64,000 bases of DNA from Streptomyces olivochromogenes. GTDB taxonomy: Bacteria > Actinomycetota > Actinomycetes > Streptomycetales > Streptomycetaceae. Below are positions 9,012-18,334 of the stretch, piece after piece. Numbering within the stretch: position 1 is the first letter of the stretch; every line of letters begins with the position of its first letter. The position numbers were made by a program, and so were the translations under genes. The stretch covers positions 1 to 64,000 of the forward strand of contig NZ_KQ948487.1 of NCBI RefSeq assembly GCF_001514115.1, in the 5' to 3' direction. Under the pieces are notes generated by a model. That model did no database searches. It was not told the origin of the DNA and was given only the letters and a program-made list of their open reading frames with translations.

Positions 9012-9932
9012 TTACGGCATGTCGGGCTGCGGCCGTAGGGCTGCCGTCAGGCCTCGGCGCAGCGTGATGTGGGGCGTGAAGGGCAGTCGGCCGGTGGCGC
9101 AGGTCCAGGCGGGGTGGAGGAGTTCGCTGACCTTGTCGGGGTTGAGTGCGGTGGTTCGGCCCAGGGTGCGGGCCGCGGCCATGGCCACCGAGGCGGGGAT
9201 GTGGACGAGGCGGGGTGGTCGTCGGCCGAGGGCGGTAGCAGCGGCGGCGGCGATGTCCTGCCAGAGGTGTTCGGTGCCGTCGCTGAGGTGGTAGGTCGCC
9301 CCGGGGGTGCCGCGGTCGGCGGCCAGGATCAGGGCGCGGCACAGGTCGTCGACGTGGATGAGGGAGTAGTGGCGTGGTCCTGGACGGCCGACGGCGGGCA
9401 GCAGGCCGGTGCGGACGGCTGTGACCAGGCGGGGCAGGAACTCGCGGTCGCCGGGCCCGTAGACGATGGGTGGGCGGACGACGATGCCCGGTACCCGGTC
9501 GGCGGCCTCGTGCAGGGCATGTTCGCCGCCGAGCTTGCTGCGGCCGTACTGCGACACCGGGCTAGGGAGGTCGTCCTCGTGGCGTAGCCGTCCTGGGCCG
9601 GCGGCGGCGAGGGAGGAGCAGTAGACCAGGCGTGGCGGCTGCGGGAGGCCGGCGAGAGCATGGCAGAGGCGGCGGGTTCCCTCGGTGTTGACCTCGGCGT
9701 AGCCCTGTGGGGTACGTGCGCGCGTGAGTCCGGCGAGGTGGATGACGCGGTCGGCGCCGTCGACGGCTGCCGACAGACCGGCGCCGGTGGCGAGGTCGCC
9801 GCGGATGGTCTGCGCGCCACGGACGTTTCGTTCGCCCCGTACGAGGGCGGTGACGTGATGCCCTTCTTCGGCGAGCCTGCGGACGAGGTGCGCTCCGATG
9901 AAGCCGGTGGCACCGGTGACGAGATACCTCAT
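9012..9932 (-). CDS. extended SDR resembling bacterial ceramide reductase
   Basis: A 306-residue NAD(P)-dependent epimerase/dehydratase-type protein. It carries the fingerprint VTGATGFIGAHLVRRLAEEG, DRVIHLAG, CSSLAAAG and the catalytic SQYGRSKLGGE (Tyr-x-x-x-Lys), then VRPPIVYGPGD. In Caulobacter and other sphingolipid-forming bacteria an extended SDR (CerR) reduces the 3-keto group of 3-oxoceramide. Those proteins are found beside serine palmitoyltransferase and the GNAT-type ceramide synthase, as here. Its ATG overlaps the TGA of the preceding GNAT gene in an ATGA, so translation is coupled. The reaction is assigned from context; the fold alone also fits other hydroxysteroid- or sugar-type reductases. 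Confidence 0.85.
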   Translation of the reverse strand: MRYLVTGATGFIGAHLVRRLAEEGHHVTALVRGERNVRGAQTIRGDLATGAGLSAAVDGADRVIHLAGLTRARTPQGYAEVNTEGTRRLCHALAGLPQPPRLVYCSSLAAAGPGRLRHEDDLPSPVSQYGRSKLGGEHALHEAADRVPGIVVRPPIVYGPGDREFLPRLVTAVRTGLLPAVGRPGPRHYSLIHVDDLCRALILAADRGTPGATYHLSDGTEHLWQDIAAAAATALGRRPPRLVHIPASVAMAAARTLGRTTALNPDKVSELLHPAWTCATGRLPFTPHITLRRGLTAALRPQPDMP

Positions 9933-11065
9933 GCAGCGGTGCGCTCGTAAAGGCGGTGGGTGCGGAAGTGGATGCCGCCCAGGGCTTTGGCGGAGCGGTT
10001 GGCGTCGCGGTTGTCCTCCAGGATCCAGGAGAGTTCGGTCTCGGTGTAGCCGAGGCGGAACGCGGCGCGCTGGGCCTGTGTGAGCAGGGCGGCGGCCAGT
10101 CCGCGGACTCGGTGTTCCTTCTTGACCCCGGTGGCAATGGCCCGGATACGGTCGATGCGGCGGGTGGCCCGGTGGATGCGGAGGAGCCCGACGGGCAGGC
10201 CGTAGGCGGTGAGGCGGCCGCGGGCGGCACGAAGGGCCTGGTTGGCGTCGGGGAGGACGAGGGCGAAGGCTGCGGGCTCTCCGTGCACCTCGGCGATCTG
10301 GACCAGCTCGGGGCGCAGCATGGGCTTCATCTGCCGGATGGTGTGGTCGAATTCCTGGTCGGTCATGGGGACGGAGGCGAAGTTCTCGGCCCAGGCATCG
10401 TTGTAGATGTCCCGGACAGCGGCCATGTCCGCGTCGAAGCGCCGGGGATTCAGGGAGCGGACCTGGACTTCAGGGGCGTTGAGGGCACGTTCGGCGGCGC
10501 GTTTGACGATGGCGGGGGGCTCTCCGTCGCAGGGCATGGGGACGCGCCAGGACAGCAGGTCCTTGGCCTTGGTGAATCCGCAATGGGTGAACAGCCGCAT
10601 GTAGTAGGCGGGGTTGTGCGGCATCATCATGGTGGGCGGACGGTCGAAGCCGTCCACGAGCAGCCCGCATTCGTGGTTGGTGGAGAAGCTGAGCGGCCCG
10701 AGCATCCGGTCCAGGCCCCGCTCGCGAAGCCGGCCGGCTGCCGCGTTGAAGAGAGCGGCTGCGGCTTCGATGTCGTCGACGCACTCGAAGAGGCCGAACT
10801 GACCGCACCGGGCATCGTGCCGCTCGTTGAAACGGGGGTCGGTGATCGCGGCGATGCGGCCGACGACTACGCCGTCCCGCCGGGCGAGGAAGAGCCGTAC
10901 GGTGCCCACCTGGTGGAAAGGGCTGCGGGCCGGGTCGAGAAGGGCGCGCTGCTCGCGTTCGAGCGGGGCGACCCACAGCGGGTCCTCGCGGTAGATGGCG
11001 TAGGGCAGGCGGATGAAGGCGGTGGTGTCGGCGCGGCCTTCGACAAGGGTGACGGTGACGGTCAT
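9929..11065 (-). CDS. GNAT-fold protein resembling bacterial ceramide synthase
   Basis: A 378-residue cytoplasmic protein of the long YghO-like GNAT family. It shows YREDPLWVAPL near the N-terminus, HNPAYYMRLFTHCGF and LLSWRVPMP in the centre, and VKKEHRVRGLAAAL (acyl-CoA loop) with ELSWILEDN at the C-terminus. Bacterial ceramide synthase (bCerS, described in Caulobacter) belongs to this family and N-acylates a 3-ketosphinganine. The gene overlaps its upstream oxoamine synthase and downstream reductase by ATGA junctions. The co-occurrence with those two enzymes is what makes the ceramide-type assignment attractive. The family alone would only support N-acyltransferase. Confidence 0.8.
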   Translation of the reverse strand: MTVTVTLVEGRADTTAFIRLPYAIYREDPLWVAPLEREQRALLDPARSPFHQVGTVRLFLARRDGVVVGRIAAITDPRFNERHDARCGQFGLFECVDDIEAAAALFNAAAGRLRERGLDRMLGPLSFSTNHECGLLVDGFDRPPTMMMPHNPAYYMRLFTHCGFTKAKDLLSWRVPMPCDGEPPAIVKRAAERALNAPEVQVRSLNPRRFDADMAAVRDIYNDAWAENFASVPMTDQEFDHTIRQMKPMLRPELVQIAEVHGEPAAFALVLPDANQALRAARGRLTAYGLPVGLLRIHRATRRIDRIRAIATGVKKEHRVRGLAAALLTQAQRAAFRLGYTETELSWILEDNRDANRSAKALGGIHFRTHRLYERTAA

Positions 11066-12303
11066 CGGGCACCTGCGGGGGTCTTGACGGCGCCGGCGAG
11101 CTGAGAGGGCACGGCAGGCGGGGCGGCGGGGATGAGGCCCAGGCGACGGCCGGCCGCGGCGAACGCGTCGAGGATCCGGTTGATGTGGTCGTCGGTGTGG
11201 ACGGCCTGCAACGACAGCCGGATCAGGGCCTGGCTCTCCGGCACCGCGGGGGTGACGACCACGCTGGTGAACACCCCCTCGTCGAGAACCTCCTGCCACA
11301 TCCGGCCACACAGCTCGGTCGGACCGATATGGACGGGCACGATCGGAGTCGCCGATGCACCGGTGTCGAAACCGAGCGCCCCCAAGCCGCTCTTCACCTG
11401 CCGCGCCACCTCGAACGCGCGTGTGCGACGCTCGGGCTCCGCCACGGTGATCTCCAGCGCGGCGAGTGCGGCGGCGACGGAGGCCGGCGGCATCGACGCG
11501 GTGAAGATCACCGACCGTGAGGTGTAGCGGAGGAAGTGGATGACCTCGGCAGGGCCGGCGACGAAGCCGCCGATGGAGCCGAAGCACTTGGAGAAGGTTC
11601 CGGTGTAGAGGTCCACGGCGTCCATCAGGCCGAAGTGCTCGGCGACCCCACGCCCCCCGGCACCCATCAGCCCGATGTCATGAGCGCCGTCGACCACCAG
11701 CCGGGAACCATGGCGCCGCGCAAGGTCGGCGATCTCAGGCAGCCGGCACAGGTCGCCCTCCACGGAGAACAGGCCGTCCGTGATGATCACCTTGGCGGCA
11801 TCGGCGCCGGCTCCGGCGAGTTGGCGCTCCAGGTGCCTCATGTCGCAGTGCCGGTACCGGCGGCTGTCGGCCCAGCCGGCCCGGACGGCATCGACCAGAG
11901 AGGCATGGTTGGCCATGTCGCTGAAGACGACGTCTCCCCTGCCGAACAACGGCGTAAGGGCCAGATTCGCCTGACAGCCCGTGGTGGTCACGATCGCCGC
12001 CTCACGGCCGAGGAACGCAGCCACTCGGCGCTCCAGCTCCTCATGCAGCGGCAGCGTCCCGCCGATCAGCCGACTTCCTGAGCACGACGTGCCGTACCGC
12101 TTCACCGCCGCGGCCGCCGCCACGGCGACCCGGGGGTCACCCGACAACCCCAGGTAGTCGTTGCAAGCCGTCATGACCACACGCCTGCCTTCGACCAGGG
12201 CCTCCCCGTCCCTGGCCTCCACAGCCTGGTACAGCGGCCTCGGCCCGAAACCCGTCATCGTCTGCATGACCGGCGACAGCCGCTTGGCAAAGATGTCCGT
12301 CAC
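11062..12303 (-). CDS. serine-palmitoyltransferase-like alpha-oxoamine synthase
   Basis: A 413-residue PLP enzyme of the alpha-oxoamine synthase family (SPT, KBL, BioF, HemA). It shows CNDYLGLSGDP, GSRLIGGTLPLHEELE, a stacking-His segment ANHASLVDAVR, VVDGAHDIGLMG (Asp205 and His208) and the PLP-lysine motif GTFSKCFGSIGG (Lys239). The GTFSK-x-FGSIGG form is closest to serine palmitoyltransferases. The reaction would be decarboxylative condensation of an amino acid with an acyl thioester. DGAH replaces the common DEAH. I set the start at GTG (VTDIFAKRLSP) because GGGAGGAG lies just upstream; an ATG 36 bases earlier lacks one. It is first of four genes, and no dedicated acyl carrier protein gene is visible. 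Confidence 0.85.
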   Translation of the reverse strand: MTDIFAKRLSPVMQTMTGFGPRPLYQAVEARDGEALVEGRRVVMTACNDYLGLSGDPRVAVAAAAAVKRYGTSCSGSRLIGGTLPLHEELERRVAAFLGREAAIVTTTGCQANLALTPLFGRGDVVFSDMANHASLVDAVRAGWADSRRYRHCDMRHLERQLAGAGADAAKVIITDGLFSVEGDLCRLPEIADLARRHGSRLVVDGAHDIGLMGAGGRGVAEHFGLMDAVDLYTGTFSKCFGSIGGFVAGPAEVIHFLRYTSRSVIFTASMPPASVAAALAALEITVAEPERRTRAFEVARQVKSGLGALGFDTGASATPIVPVHIGPTELCGRMWQEVLDEGVFTSVVVTPAVPESQALIRLSLQAVHTDDHINRILDAFAAAGRRLGLIPAAPPAVPSQLAGAVKTPAGAR

Positions 12304-13168
12304 TAGATCTCTCCTCCCATTAGCGTCCAACAGGCCCAACGCCGCTCAGCGCGTCCGGCCCCGCCCAGGACTCGAGGGCACACACCGCCGCACCCCGATC
12401 TTGATGTCGTCGCCGAGGACATCGGAGGCGGAGCGGAGTCCCACGGCGGCGCCGGTGGCGTCGGATCCCGCGCAGGTCGGTACGGCAGGGCGAGCCAGGG
12501 CGACGGCAGCGCAGACCCTGGCCCCGGCAGGACGGCTGGTCGCTCGGATGGCCATGATCAGCTAACGGCCGAACGGGAGAATGGTCACCGAACGCGGCGT
12601 ACGCGGACGGCGGGTCGGTGGGCGGCTGCGGCTGCTTCTCCGCCCAACCGGGCACCACCTCAATTGACTTGGCGGTATCCGGGCACAGCCGGGTGACGCA
12701 GCGGGCGGAGGAAGACCTGCCTCGGTCGATGACGAGGTCGGCGCCGACTCCCGAGGCAAGCTCGGGACGGATGCTGCTGGGGCCGGCGCTGAGCCGACAT
12801 CTGGTCCATCCCGCTCTGGACGTGGGGGCGCCGGCCCGTCATCGCGGTGTATCGCCGGCCGGCGGCGGTCGTCACCTCTTGGGCAGCGGCGAACGTCAAC
12901 TGGTCGTCCCCGGCGGCAAGTCCAGACCTGGGTGTGGACCCGCCACCGGTTCGCACGGTTCGGTCTGCGGGCAGTCACCAGACGCAGACGCCTACAACTC
13001 TGTTGACGCTGTTGCGGGAGGATGGCGGTCGTCGTGACTGTCTGGCCGTCGCCTGGTCGCAGACCGCCGTAGGCCCAGGTCTTCTCCGGTCCGCGGGATC
13101 ACCGGCCCAACTCCACAGCGATGGTCGGCACGCGCAGACCCGACCAGCTCAGCTCGACCATGGGCTTG
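12304..13168. other. long intergenic region, nothing convincing
   Basis: More than 850 bases upstream of the oxoamine synthase operon. It should contain that operon's promoter. Several open frames exist on both strands but have arginine/proline-rich, out-of-frame character, and I found no acyl carrier protein or regulator among them. Confidence 0.4.
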
Positions 13169-13236
13169 CGCCGCGGGTTCTCCGTAACGCCGCGGGTCCT
13201 CCGCAACGCCGCGGGTCCTCCGCAACGCCGCGGGTC
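13169..13236. repeat. 19-bp tandem repeat, about 3.6 copies
   Basis: The unit CGCCGCGGGTCCTCCGCAA occurs twice exactly (13188-13206, 13207-13225), once with two changes (13169-13187), and once as an 11-base partial copy running into the adjacent hairpin. It lies just beyond the peptidase gene's end. Confidence 0.85.
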
Positions 13237-13263
13237 CGCGGGCGCCGTGGCGCCCGCGGACCC
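13232..13263 (-). terminator. strong hairpin terminator of the sedolisin gene
   Basis: GGGTCCGCGGGCGCC and its exact complement are separated by only GT, giving a 13-bp stem with a six-base loop. It begins 23 bases after the peptidase stop codon. There is no T-tract, as is common in Streptomyces. Confidence 0.75.
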
Positions 13264-13286
13264 GGGTGGTCGAGCAGCGGATCGGG

Positions 13287-16200
13287 TCAGTAGGAGAACT
13301 GCTGGATCTGGCTGCCGTCGGCCGCGTACGTCCAGCCGGTCCGTGTTGTCGGGTCGAGCTGGATGGCGCGCTCGTGATGGCTGGGGAGTCGGCCGTTGTA
13401 GGCACCGGCAGGGAGGTACTCGACGCCGGTCACGGTGCTCACCGTCTTGCCCGTCTTCAGGTCGACGACGGCGATGCGGCCGGTGGCGTTGTTGTCGCCG
13501 AAGCCGTACTGCTGAAAGCCGCCCGTCGGCTTCAGATCCGGGTACCGGAAGGCGAACAGCCCCAGTTGGTGCACGCCGTCGATGGCGAGCGCTTCAGCCG
13601 CCTGGTTCGTTCCGAGATTCACCGGGTCCCCGCTGGGCAACTGCGCGTAGTACCCGGTGCCGGCGAAGTTGACGCTGGATGAGTGGTACCACGTTTCGTA
13701 GAGGTTGCCTTTCTGGTCGGAGGCGAGGTTCCCGGCGCAAGGGATTCCTGCGTCGCTGTGGGTGACCGTTGCGCTGTCCAGGTTGATCGCGGCCACGGTG
13801 CCGGACCCGGCCGAGGCCAGGCAGTTGATGGTGCTTCCGGTCTTCTGCGCGGAGAAGACGCCGGTCGACTCGTCCACGTCCAGCAGGCCGTACGTGGAAA
13901 AGTGGTCCGGGGCGGGCTCGAGCTGGAGCGGCATCCCCTGAGCGCCGGTCGCCGTGTCCACGGGGAGTACGAAGCCCGCCTTGTCGTCCGAACGGGAGGC
14001 GAGCACCGCTGCACGGTGGCGCTTGGCGTCCACCCGCCCGCCCGTCACGACGTACTGGTCGTCGACCCGGACGGGGCTGCCGACCTCGTTGCCGGTGCTC
14101 GTGTCGTAGGTCTCGAGCCACTGCTCGCCGGTGGTGGTCTGCTTGTGCAGGACCAGCGTGTGGTGGGCGGAGTCGACGCCGAACACCTCGTAGATGGAGC
14201 CGTACGCGGGGTCGCTCGTCAACTTGCGCCCATAGATTCCGGTGGCGGCGTTGTAGTCGTACACCGAGCCTTCACCGGTGGGGCTCTCGACCGCCGCGAC
14301 GGACGTGCCGCCGGGGACGATCGCGAAGTTGGTCAGGTTGGTGCCGTCGGGGGCCAGTCCGTCGTCGTATCCCAGCAGCGACGTCGGCGAAGCCTGCCCG
14401 ACTATCTTGCCGTGCTCGTCGACGGCGAACACCCGCAGGTCGTAGGCGATCGATGAGGACAGCTTGAGCGCGAGGGCGTCGAGTGCCGCCGTGCCCCGCG
14501 TGCCCTTCAGCGGGCGGTCGAGCGTGGCCGGGCTGTCCACTCCGTTGTGGTCGCGGGTGGTGCCGTTCTGGTTGCTGACCAGGTTGTACGAGTTGTACAA
14601 GTTCGGCCCGGGCGCGGAGAACTCCAGCAGCGTGCCGGTTGCGCCCTTGACCCCCGATACGTCGTAGTGCACCGAGAACTTCGGTGCGGCTCGGTTGATC
14701 TCCAGCAGGTGACCGAACTCTCCGGATGCCTTCGCGGCCAGGGTCGGCGCCGCCGGGCGTTGCGAGGGGTCACCGCCGTTGACCCGGATCGAGGCGAACT
14801 CGCCGTACAGCGGGCCACCCTTGCGGTTGCCTGTGGGGTTCTCGATGATGCCTATCCCGTAGATGCCGCCGCCGGCGGAGAAGGCGCTGGCCGGGACGGT
14901 GACCGTGCCGTGAAGTCCGGTCAGCGGGGCGGTGTAGGAGGCGGAGAAGATGGGTGCCAACGCGGGGTTCCAGTGGCCGACTCCCGACACGACCAACTTC
15001 GGCGAGCTGACGTTCCGCACTCCGGTGAGGTCGTAGCTGACCTGAACGGAGTGTCCCGTGCTGACGACGGGCTGGACCACCGGGGCGAGCGCTTCGACGT
15101 AGCCGCCGTCGGTCGGGCCGAAGGTCAGCTCGTGGGCGGCCGAGGCCAGCACGTGGTGGCCGTGGCGCACCTCGAAGGTGAGCGAGACCTGACGGTCCGT
15201 CGTGGAGACGACCGGCAGTCCGGCCGCGGTCAGCATCTGCGTGGGGGTCAGCCGGATCGCCGGCACATCGGAGGTGAACTGGTGATGCCCGATGCGCAGT
15301 GCGTAGCTGACGCCGTGCCGGTCGGGCAGGCCGGTCACATCGGCGCCGATGGTCACCGGTCCCACCAGGCCCTCCCCGGTGTCGCCGGGTCCGGCCAGGT
15401 CGATGCGTCCGGGGTCGGTGGCCTCCACGTACGAGCTCCCGAGTCCGCCCGTGGTCTGGCGATGCGCCACGGAGAGCCGGACGATGCGGGGCGTGCCCGT
15501 GTCGGCGTGGCTGCCGTGCGCCTTCGCCAGGACCGCCTGCACAGCGGCTGTGACGTCGAGCTGCGGTCCCACGTGCAGCGGCTGGTCGATCTGCGGCGGA
15601 GTGGGCACGGCCCGGCCGGTGCGCTCCAGCAGCGAACGGACGTCATCGGGCGACGGGTGCTGCCCGGTCAGCCGGGAGGCCTGCAGCACGACCGCGGCAG
15701 CGGCCGCGATCTCGGGCGCGGACGCCGAAGTGCCTCCGTTGAGGACCTCCGCCACCGACTGCGCGCTCTGGCCCTGGTGCTCGAAGGCGGGGATGCCGTC
15801 ACTGGGCGCCGAGACGTCCACGCGCGTGCCGAATCCCGAGGAGAAGACCCCGGAACCGTTGAGCCTGGTGGTCGCCCAGGTCCCGTTGGCCGACGCGGCT
15901 CCGCCGTTCTGCGGCGGAACGGACAGCGTGTCGTCGGTCGTTGTACCGCCCGCGGCGATCGCACCGGAGTCCAGCACCTTGCTGGGCGTGGTCGACAGCT
16001 GGTCGTCGTCGATCCGGGTGGCGTCGGCGGCCTTGCGGGTCACGTCGGTCGCGGTGCTGCCGCCGTCGGGCCCGACGGCCGCGTTGGTGTACAGCCTGGT
16101 CCCGTCGTTCGACGAGACCACCACGGTGATGCCGTACTGCTGCACGATCGACGCGATCACGGCCTGCTGGACCGGGTCGTCCTCCAGGTAGCGGCCGGGG

Positions 16201-17456
16201 AGCCCCGCAGCGTCGGTGCCGTAACCGAGGCTGGCGGTGATCACGTCGGGTCGCGGCTGCTGCCGGGCCGCGGCCAGCAGCGCCACCGCGATCTGGCTGA
16301 ACGTCGGCTGCTGCGGGACGACGAGCCGGTAGTCGGCACCCGGGGCGATGCCCAGCAGGTCGGAGGATCCGCTGCCCTGGGTGCCCGGACGCTGCAGTTC
16401 GTGCGGAAGCGGCGCCATCACGGAGAAGTCCAGCAGGACCTCACCCAGATAGGGGTCCTCCCCTTGGGTCGACCCGGTCGGGTCGAGTGCGCCGGTCGCA
16501 TCCGCGGTGTAGGTGGGGATCAAGGGCATCGTGGGGATGTCCAGGTACCGCTGGCCGTTCTGGACGACGGTCGTCGCCCCGGTGGCCGGGACGTCGGGTT
16601 GCCCCGCGTCGACGAGGTCGCCGACCGAGACGTTGGTGATGGTCTCGCCCGTGCCGGGCAATTGGTCGAACTTCTGCTTCAACAGGCTGTAGGCGCCCGT
16701 CGCGTTCACGCCGCCCGCGTTGAGGAAGCTCTGCAGCGAGGTGCCGAGAGCCGCGTTGCCGGGCACACCGTCGGAGCCGGTCGCTGCGGTGTTGTGCCCT
16801 TTCGCCGACGAGTCGGCCTTCCCTGCCATGGCGCTCACCGAGGAGGGCAGCGGCACGGAGCCGGTGTTCATGGGGGAGACGGTCTGGTCAGGCTCGGCGT
16901 AGACGACACCGGGCGCGGCGGCCAGCGCCCGGGCAGCCGTTGAGGCGTCGCCGCCGGCCAGCTGGACGACCTGGACCTTGGACAGGTCGATCGCCCCGGA
17001 GCCCAGCTTCAGCTGGGCGGCTGAGTGCAACTGCTGGGCCTGGGCGGCCGCGAGACCCGGCAGCAGGGGCCGCATGGAGACCGCGTGGGCCCGCTGGAGC
17101 GCGGTGTTGACCGCGGTGTCTGTGGTCAGCGGGGTACGGGCCTGCAGATTGCGCTGCTTGCCCAGTGACTTGCCCGTCACGTGGGTGGCCGAGCCGAGTA
17201 CCACGAGGACCTGGTGAGGGCTGTTCTTCGCCGACTGCGCGGGCGTGGGCTTCAGGAACGAGCGCCACGGACCGAGCGCTGAGGATCCGGATATGGAGGG
17301 GAGCGCAGCCCCCGCAGACGTACCTTTCGTGCCGGAATCGGTCGCTGGGGTCTGGGCTCCGGCGGCCGCCGCGTACTGCGCGGGTGTGCCGAGCAGTACG
17401 GCCGCGCTGGCTATGGTGGCGACACCGCGAGCGATCGCTCTTCTCCGCCGTTTCAT
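13287..17456 (-). CDS. large secreted sedolisin-like (S53) peptidase
   Basis: A 1389-residue exported protein. Residues 1-31 are a signal peptide (MKRRRRAIARG, hydrophobic core, AAAA). Residues about 60-200 resemble an activation prodomain ending in VVYAEPDQ. The catalytic domain (about 240-640) carries GTSASAP with Ser577 as nucleophile. Where subtilisins have HGTHVAG it has GEVLLD (Glu339, Asp343), the Glu-x3-Asp pair of sedolisins, and VVVSSND supplies Asp451 at the sedolisin oxyanion position. The rest, about 700 residues, looks like beta-rich Ig-like domains followed by beta-propeller-like repeats (DLKTGKTVSTV, DPTTRTGWTYAADG). The ATG follows GGAG; the frame runs 39 codons further upstream without a signal. 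The divergent TrmB/LuxR-type gene and palindromes upstream suggest its control. Confidence 0.75.
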   Translation of the reverse strand: MKRRRRAIARGVATIASAAVLLGTPAQYAAAAGAQTPATDSGTKGTSAGAALPSISGSSALGPWRSFLKPTPAQSAKNSPHQVLVVLGSATHVTGKSLGKQRNLQARTPLTTDTAVNTALQRAHAVSMRPLLPGLAAAQAQQLHSAAQLKLGSGAIDLSKVQVVQLAGGDASTAARALAAAPGVVYAEPDQTVSPMNTGSVPLPSSVSAMAGKADSSAKGHNTAATGSDGVPGNAALGTSLQSFLNAGGVNATGAYSLLKQKFDQLPGTGETITNVSVGDLVDAGQPDVPATGATTVVQNGQRYLDIPTMPLIPTYTADATGALDPTGSTQGEDPYLGEVLLDFSVMAPLPHELQRPGTQGSGSSDLLGIAPGADYRLVVPQQPTFSQIAVALLAAARQQPRPDVITASLGYGTDAAGLPGRYLEDDPVQQAVIASIVQQYGITVVVSSNDGTRLYTNAAVGPDGGSTATDVTRKAADATRIDDDQLSTTPSKVLDSGAIAAGGTTTDDTLSVPPQNGGAASANGTWATTRLNGSGVFSSGFGTRVDVSAPSDGIPAFEHQGQSAQSVAEVLNGGTSASAPEIAAAAAVVLQASRLTGQHPSPDDVRSLLERTGRAVPTPPQIDQPLHVGPQLDVTAAVQAVLAKAHGSHADTGTPRIVRLSVAHRQTTGGLGSSYVEATDPGRIDLAGPGDTGEGLVGPVTIGADVTGLPDRHGVSYALRIGHHQFTSDVPAIRLTPTQMLTAAGLPVVSTTDRQVSLTFEVRHGHHVLASAAHELTFGPTDGGYVEALAPVVQPVVSTGHSVQVSYDLTGVRNVSSPKLVVSGVGHWNPALAPIFSASYTAPLTGLHGTVTVPASAFSAGGGIYGIGIIENPTGNRKGGPLYGEFASIRVNGGDPSQRPAAPTLAAKASGEFGHLLEINRAAPKFSVHYDVSGVKGATGTLLEFSAPGPNLYNSYNLVSNQNGTTRDHNGVDSPATLDRPLKGTRGTAALDALALKLSSSIAYDLRVFAVDEHGKIVGQASPTSLLGYDDGLAPDGTNLTNFAIVPGGTSVAAVESPTGEGSVYDYNAATGIYGRKLTSDPAYGSIYEVFGVDSAHHTLVLHKQTTTGEQWLETYDTSTGNEVGSPVRVDDQYVVTGGRVDAKRHRAAVLASRSDDKAGFVLPVDTATGAQGMPLQLEPAPDHFSTYGLLDVDESTGVFSAQKTGSTINCLASAGSGTVAAINLDSATVTHSDAGIPCAGNLASDQKGNLYETWYHSSSVNFAGTGYYAQLPSGDPVNLGTNQAAEALAIDGVHQLGLFAFRYPDLKPTGGFQQYGFGDNNATGRIAVVDLKTGKTVSTVTGVEYLPAGAYNGRLPSHHERAIQLDPTTRTGWTYAADGSQIQQFSY

Positions 17457-17583
17457 GGGCACTCCACTTCTCGCAAAAGAACTGCAGGGGGAAGAACAGG
17501 GAAGGCGCCACCCCCCGGACAGCGCCCGCGCTTGGGGGAATCTGTCAACCTGGCGAAGCCGGCACAAGATCACGAGGGCGGCG

Positions 17584-17608
17584 GACTTCTGCCAACTGGC
17601 AAGAAGTC
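17584..17608. promoter_or_regulatory. palindrome copy 1 between peptidase and regulator stub
   Basis: GACTTCT-GCCAACTGGC-AAGAAGTC is an extended inverted repeat (one-base slip). Its core, GCCAnCTGGC, recurs in front of the regulator gene at almost the same distance from the start codon (35 bases). It also lies about 130 bases upstream of the divergent peptidase start. Confidence 0.5.
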
Positions 17609-17630
17609 GCCACCGGAACGCCTTGATTGC

Positions 17631-17708
17631 GTGGCGTTCAACGTGCTGGGTGAGACCGGCGAAGCGGAGTGTTGCCGTGACACGCCTGCTGCCTGCCGCG
17701 GTGAGTAG
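17631..17708 (+). pseudogene. 5' stub of a second TrmB/LuxR-type regulator
   Basis: A 25-codon GTG frame beginning VAFNVLGETGEAE, nearly identical at its start to MAFNVLGLTDETE of the intact regulator 700 bases further on. The upstream palindrome and its spacing are conserved too. After about 13 codons the similarity ends and a TAG follows. It is best read as the promoter and first codons of a duplicated gene whose body was lost. Confidence 0.55.
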
Positions 17709-18293
17709 CCCGAGAGTTGCGGGCGGAGGCGGGGAGGGCCCGTGACGCGGAATCGGCCGCCTGCCTCACCGTGTGGCGCAGGCTCCCGTACGGCGGTCCC
17801 CTCGCGGTGGCGGTCACACGCGCCGCGTGGCCCGGCAGCGGCGGCCGGCCGCGAACGCTTCCCACCTCGGCGCCGGACGCGGCCACCCGCGGCCGAATAC
17901 GGCCAGGCGGTCGCCGCATGAACCGAATGAGACGGCCGTCGGATGCCATGGATGCCCCGGCCCAACGGGTGTTCGGCTCCGCCGCGGGCGGCTGTCAGAA
18001 GCTGTTGCCGTTTTCACGGCGGTTGAGCCGGCTGACCGGGCGGCGGGACATGACGGTGATGAACGCCCACGGGATGTGCGCTTCGGCTGCCCGGCGCTCG
18101 GCGAGGGACACCGGCCCGCGGCAAGGGGGCGGAGGAGGGGAAGCGGCTCCCGCCGGGGCCGTTGAGGCACTGGCGGCGAGGGCGGCGGCCCGCCGGGCGC
18201 CGCCGCGGAGGGCCCGCCGCAGGACACCTCCTGGCCGGAAGGGAAGATGTCGATCTCGACACGAGCCGACAAGGCGACAGAGATGGCCGTCTC
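17709..18293. other. region between regulator stub and regulator gene
   Basis: About 580 bases in which I find no coding remnant of the duplicated regulator nor any other family. Confidence 0.35.
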
Positions 18294-18307
18294 CCGCCAG
18301 CTGGCGG
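18294..18307. promoter_or_regulatory. palindrome copy 2 upstream of the TrmB/LuxR regulator
   Basis: CCGCCAGCTGGCGG is a perfect 14-bp palindrome centred about 35 bases before the ATG. It shares its GCCAnCTGGC core and spacing with the copy before the stub, which suggests an autoregulatory operator. Confidence 0.5.
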
Positions 18308-18334
18308 AAGCCGTCATGGAAACGGTGAGAACGC

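Noticed and set aside
12304..13168. Searched for an acyl carrier protein gene upstream of the oxoamine synthase
   Set aside because: No frame carries a DSL-type phosphopantetheine site.
14547..16943. A long open frame of about 800 codons antisense to the peptidase gene
   Set aside because: It is Gly/Arg/Val-rich with no domains and mirrors the third-position GC bias of the real gene on the other strand; the sense gene has a signal peptide, catalytic motifs and a terminator.
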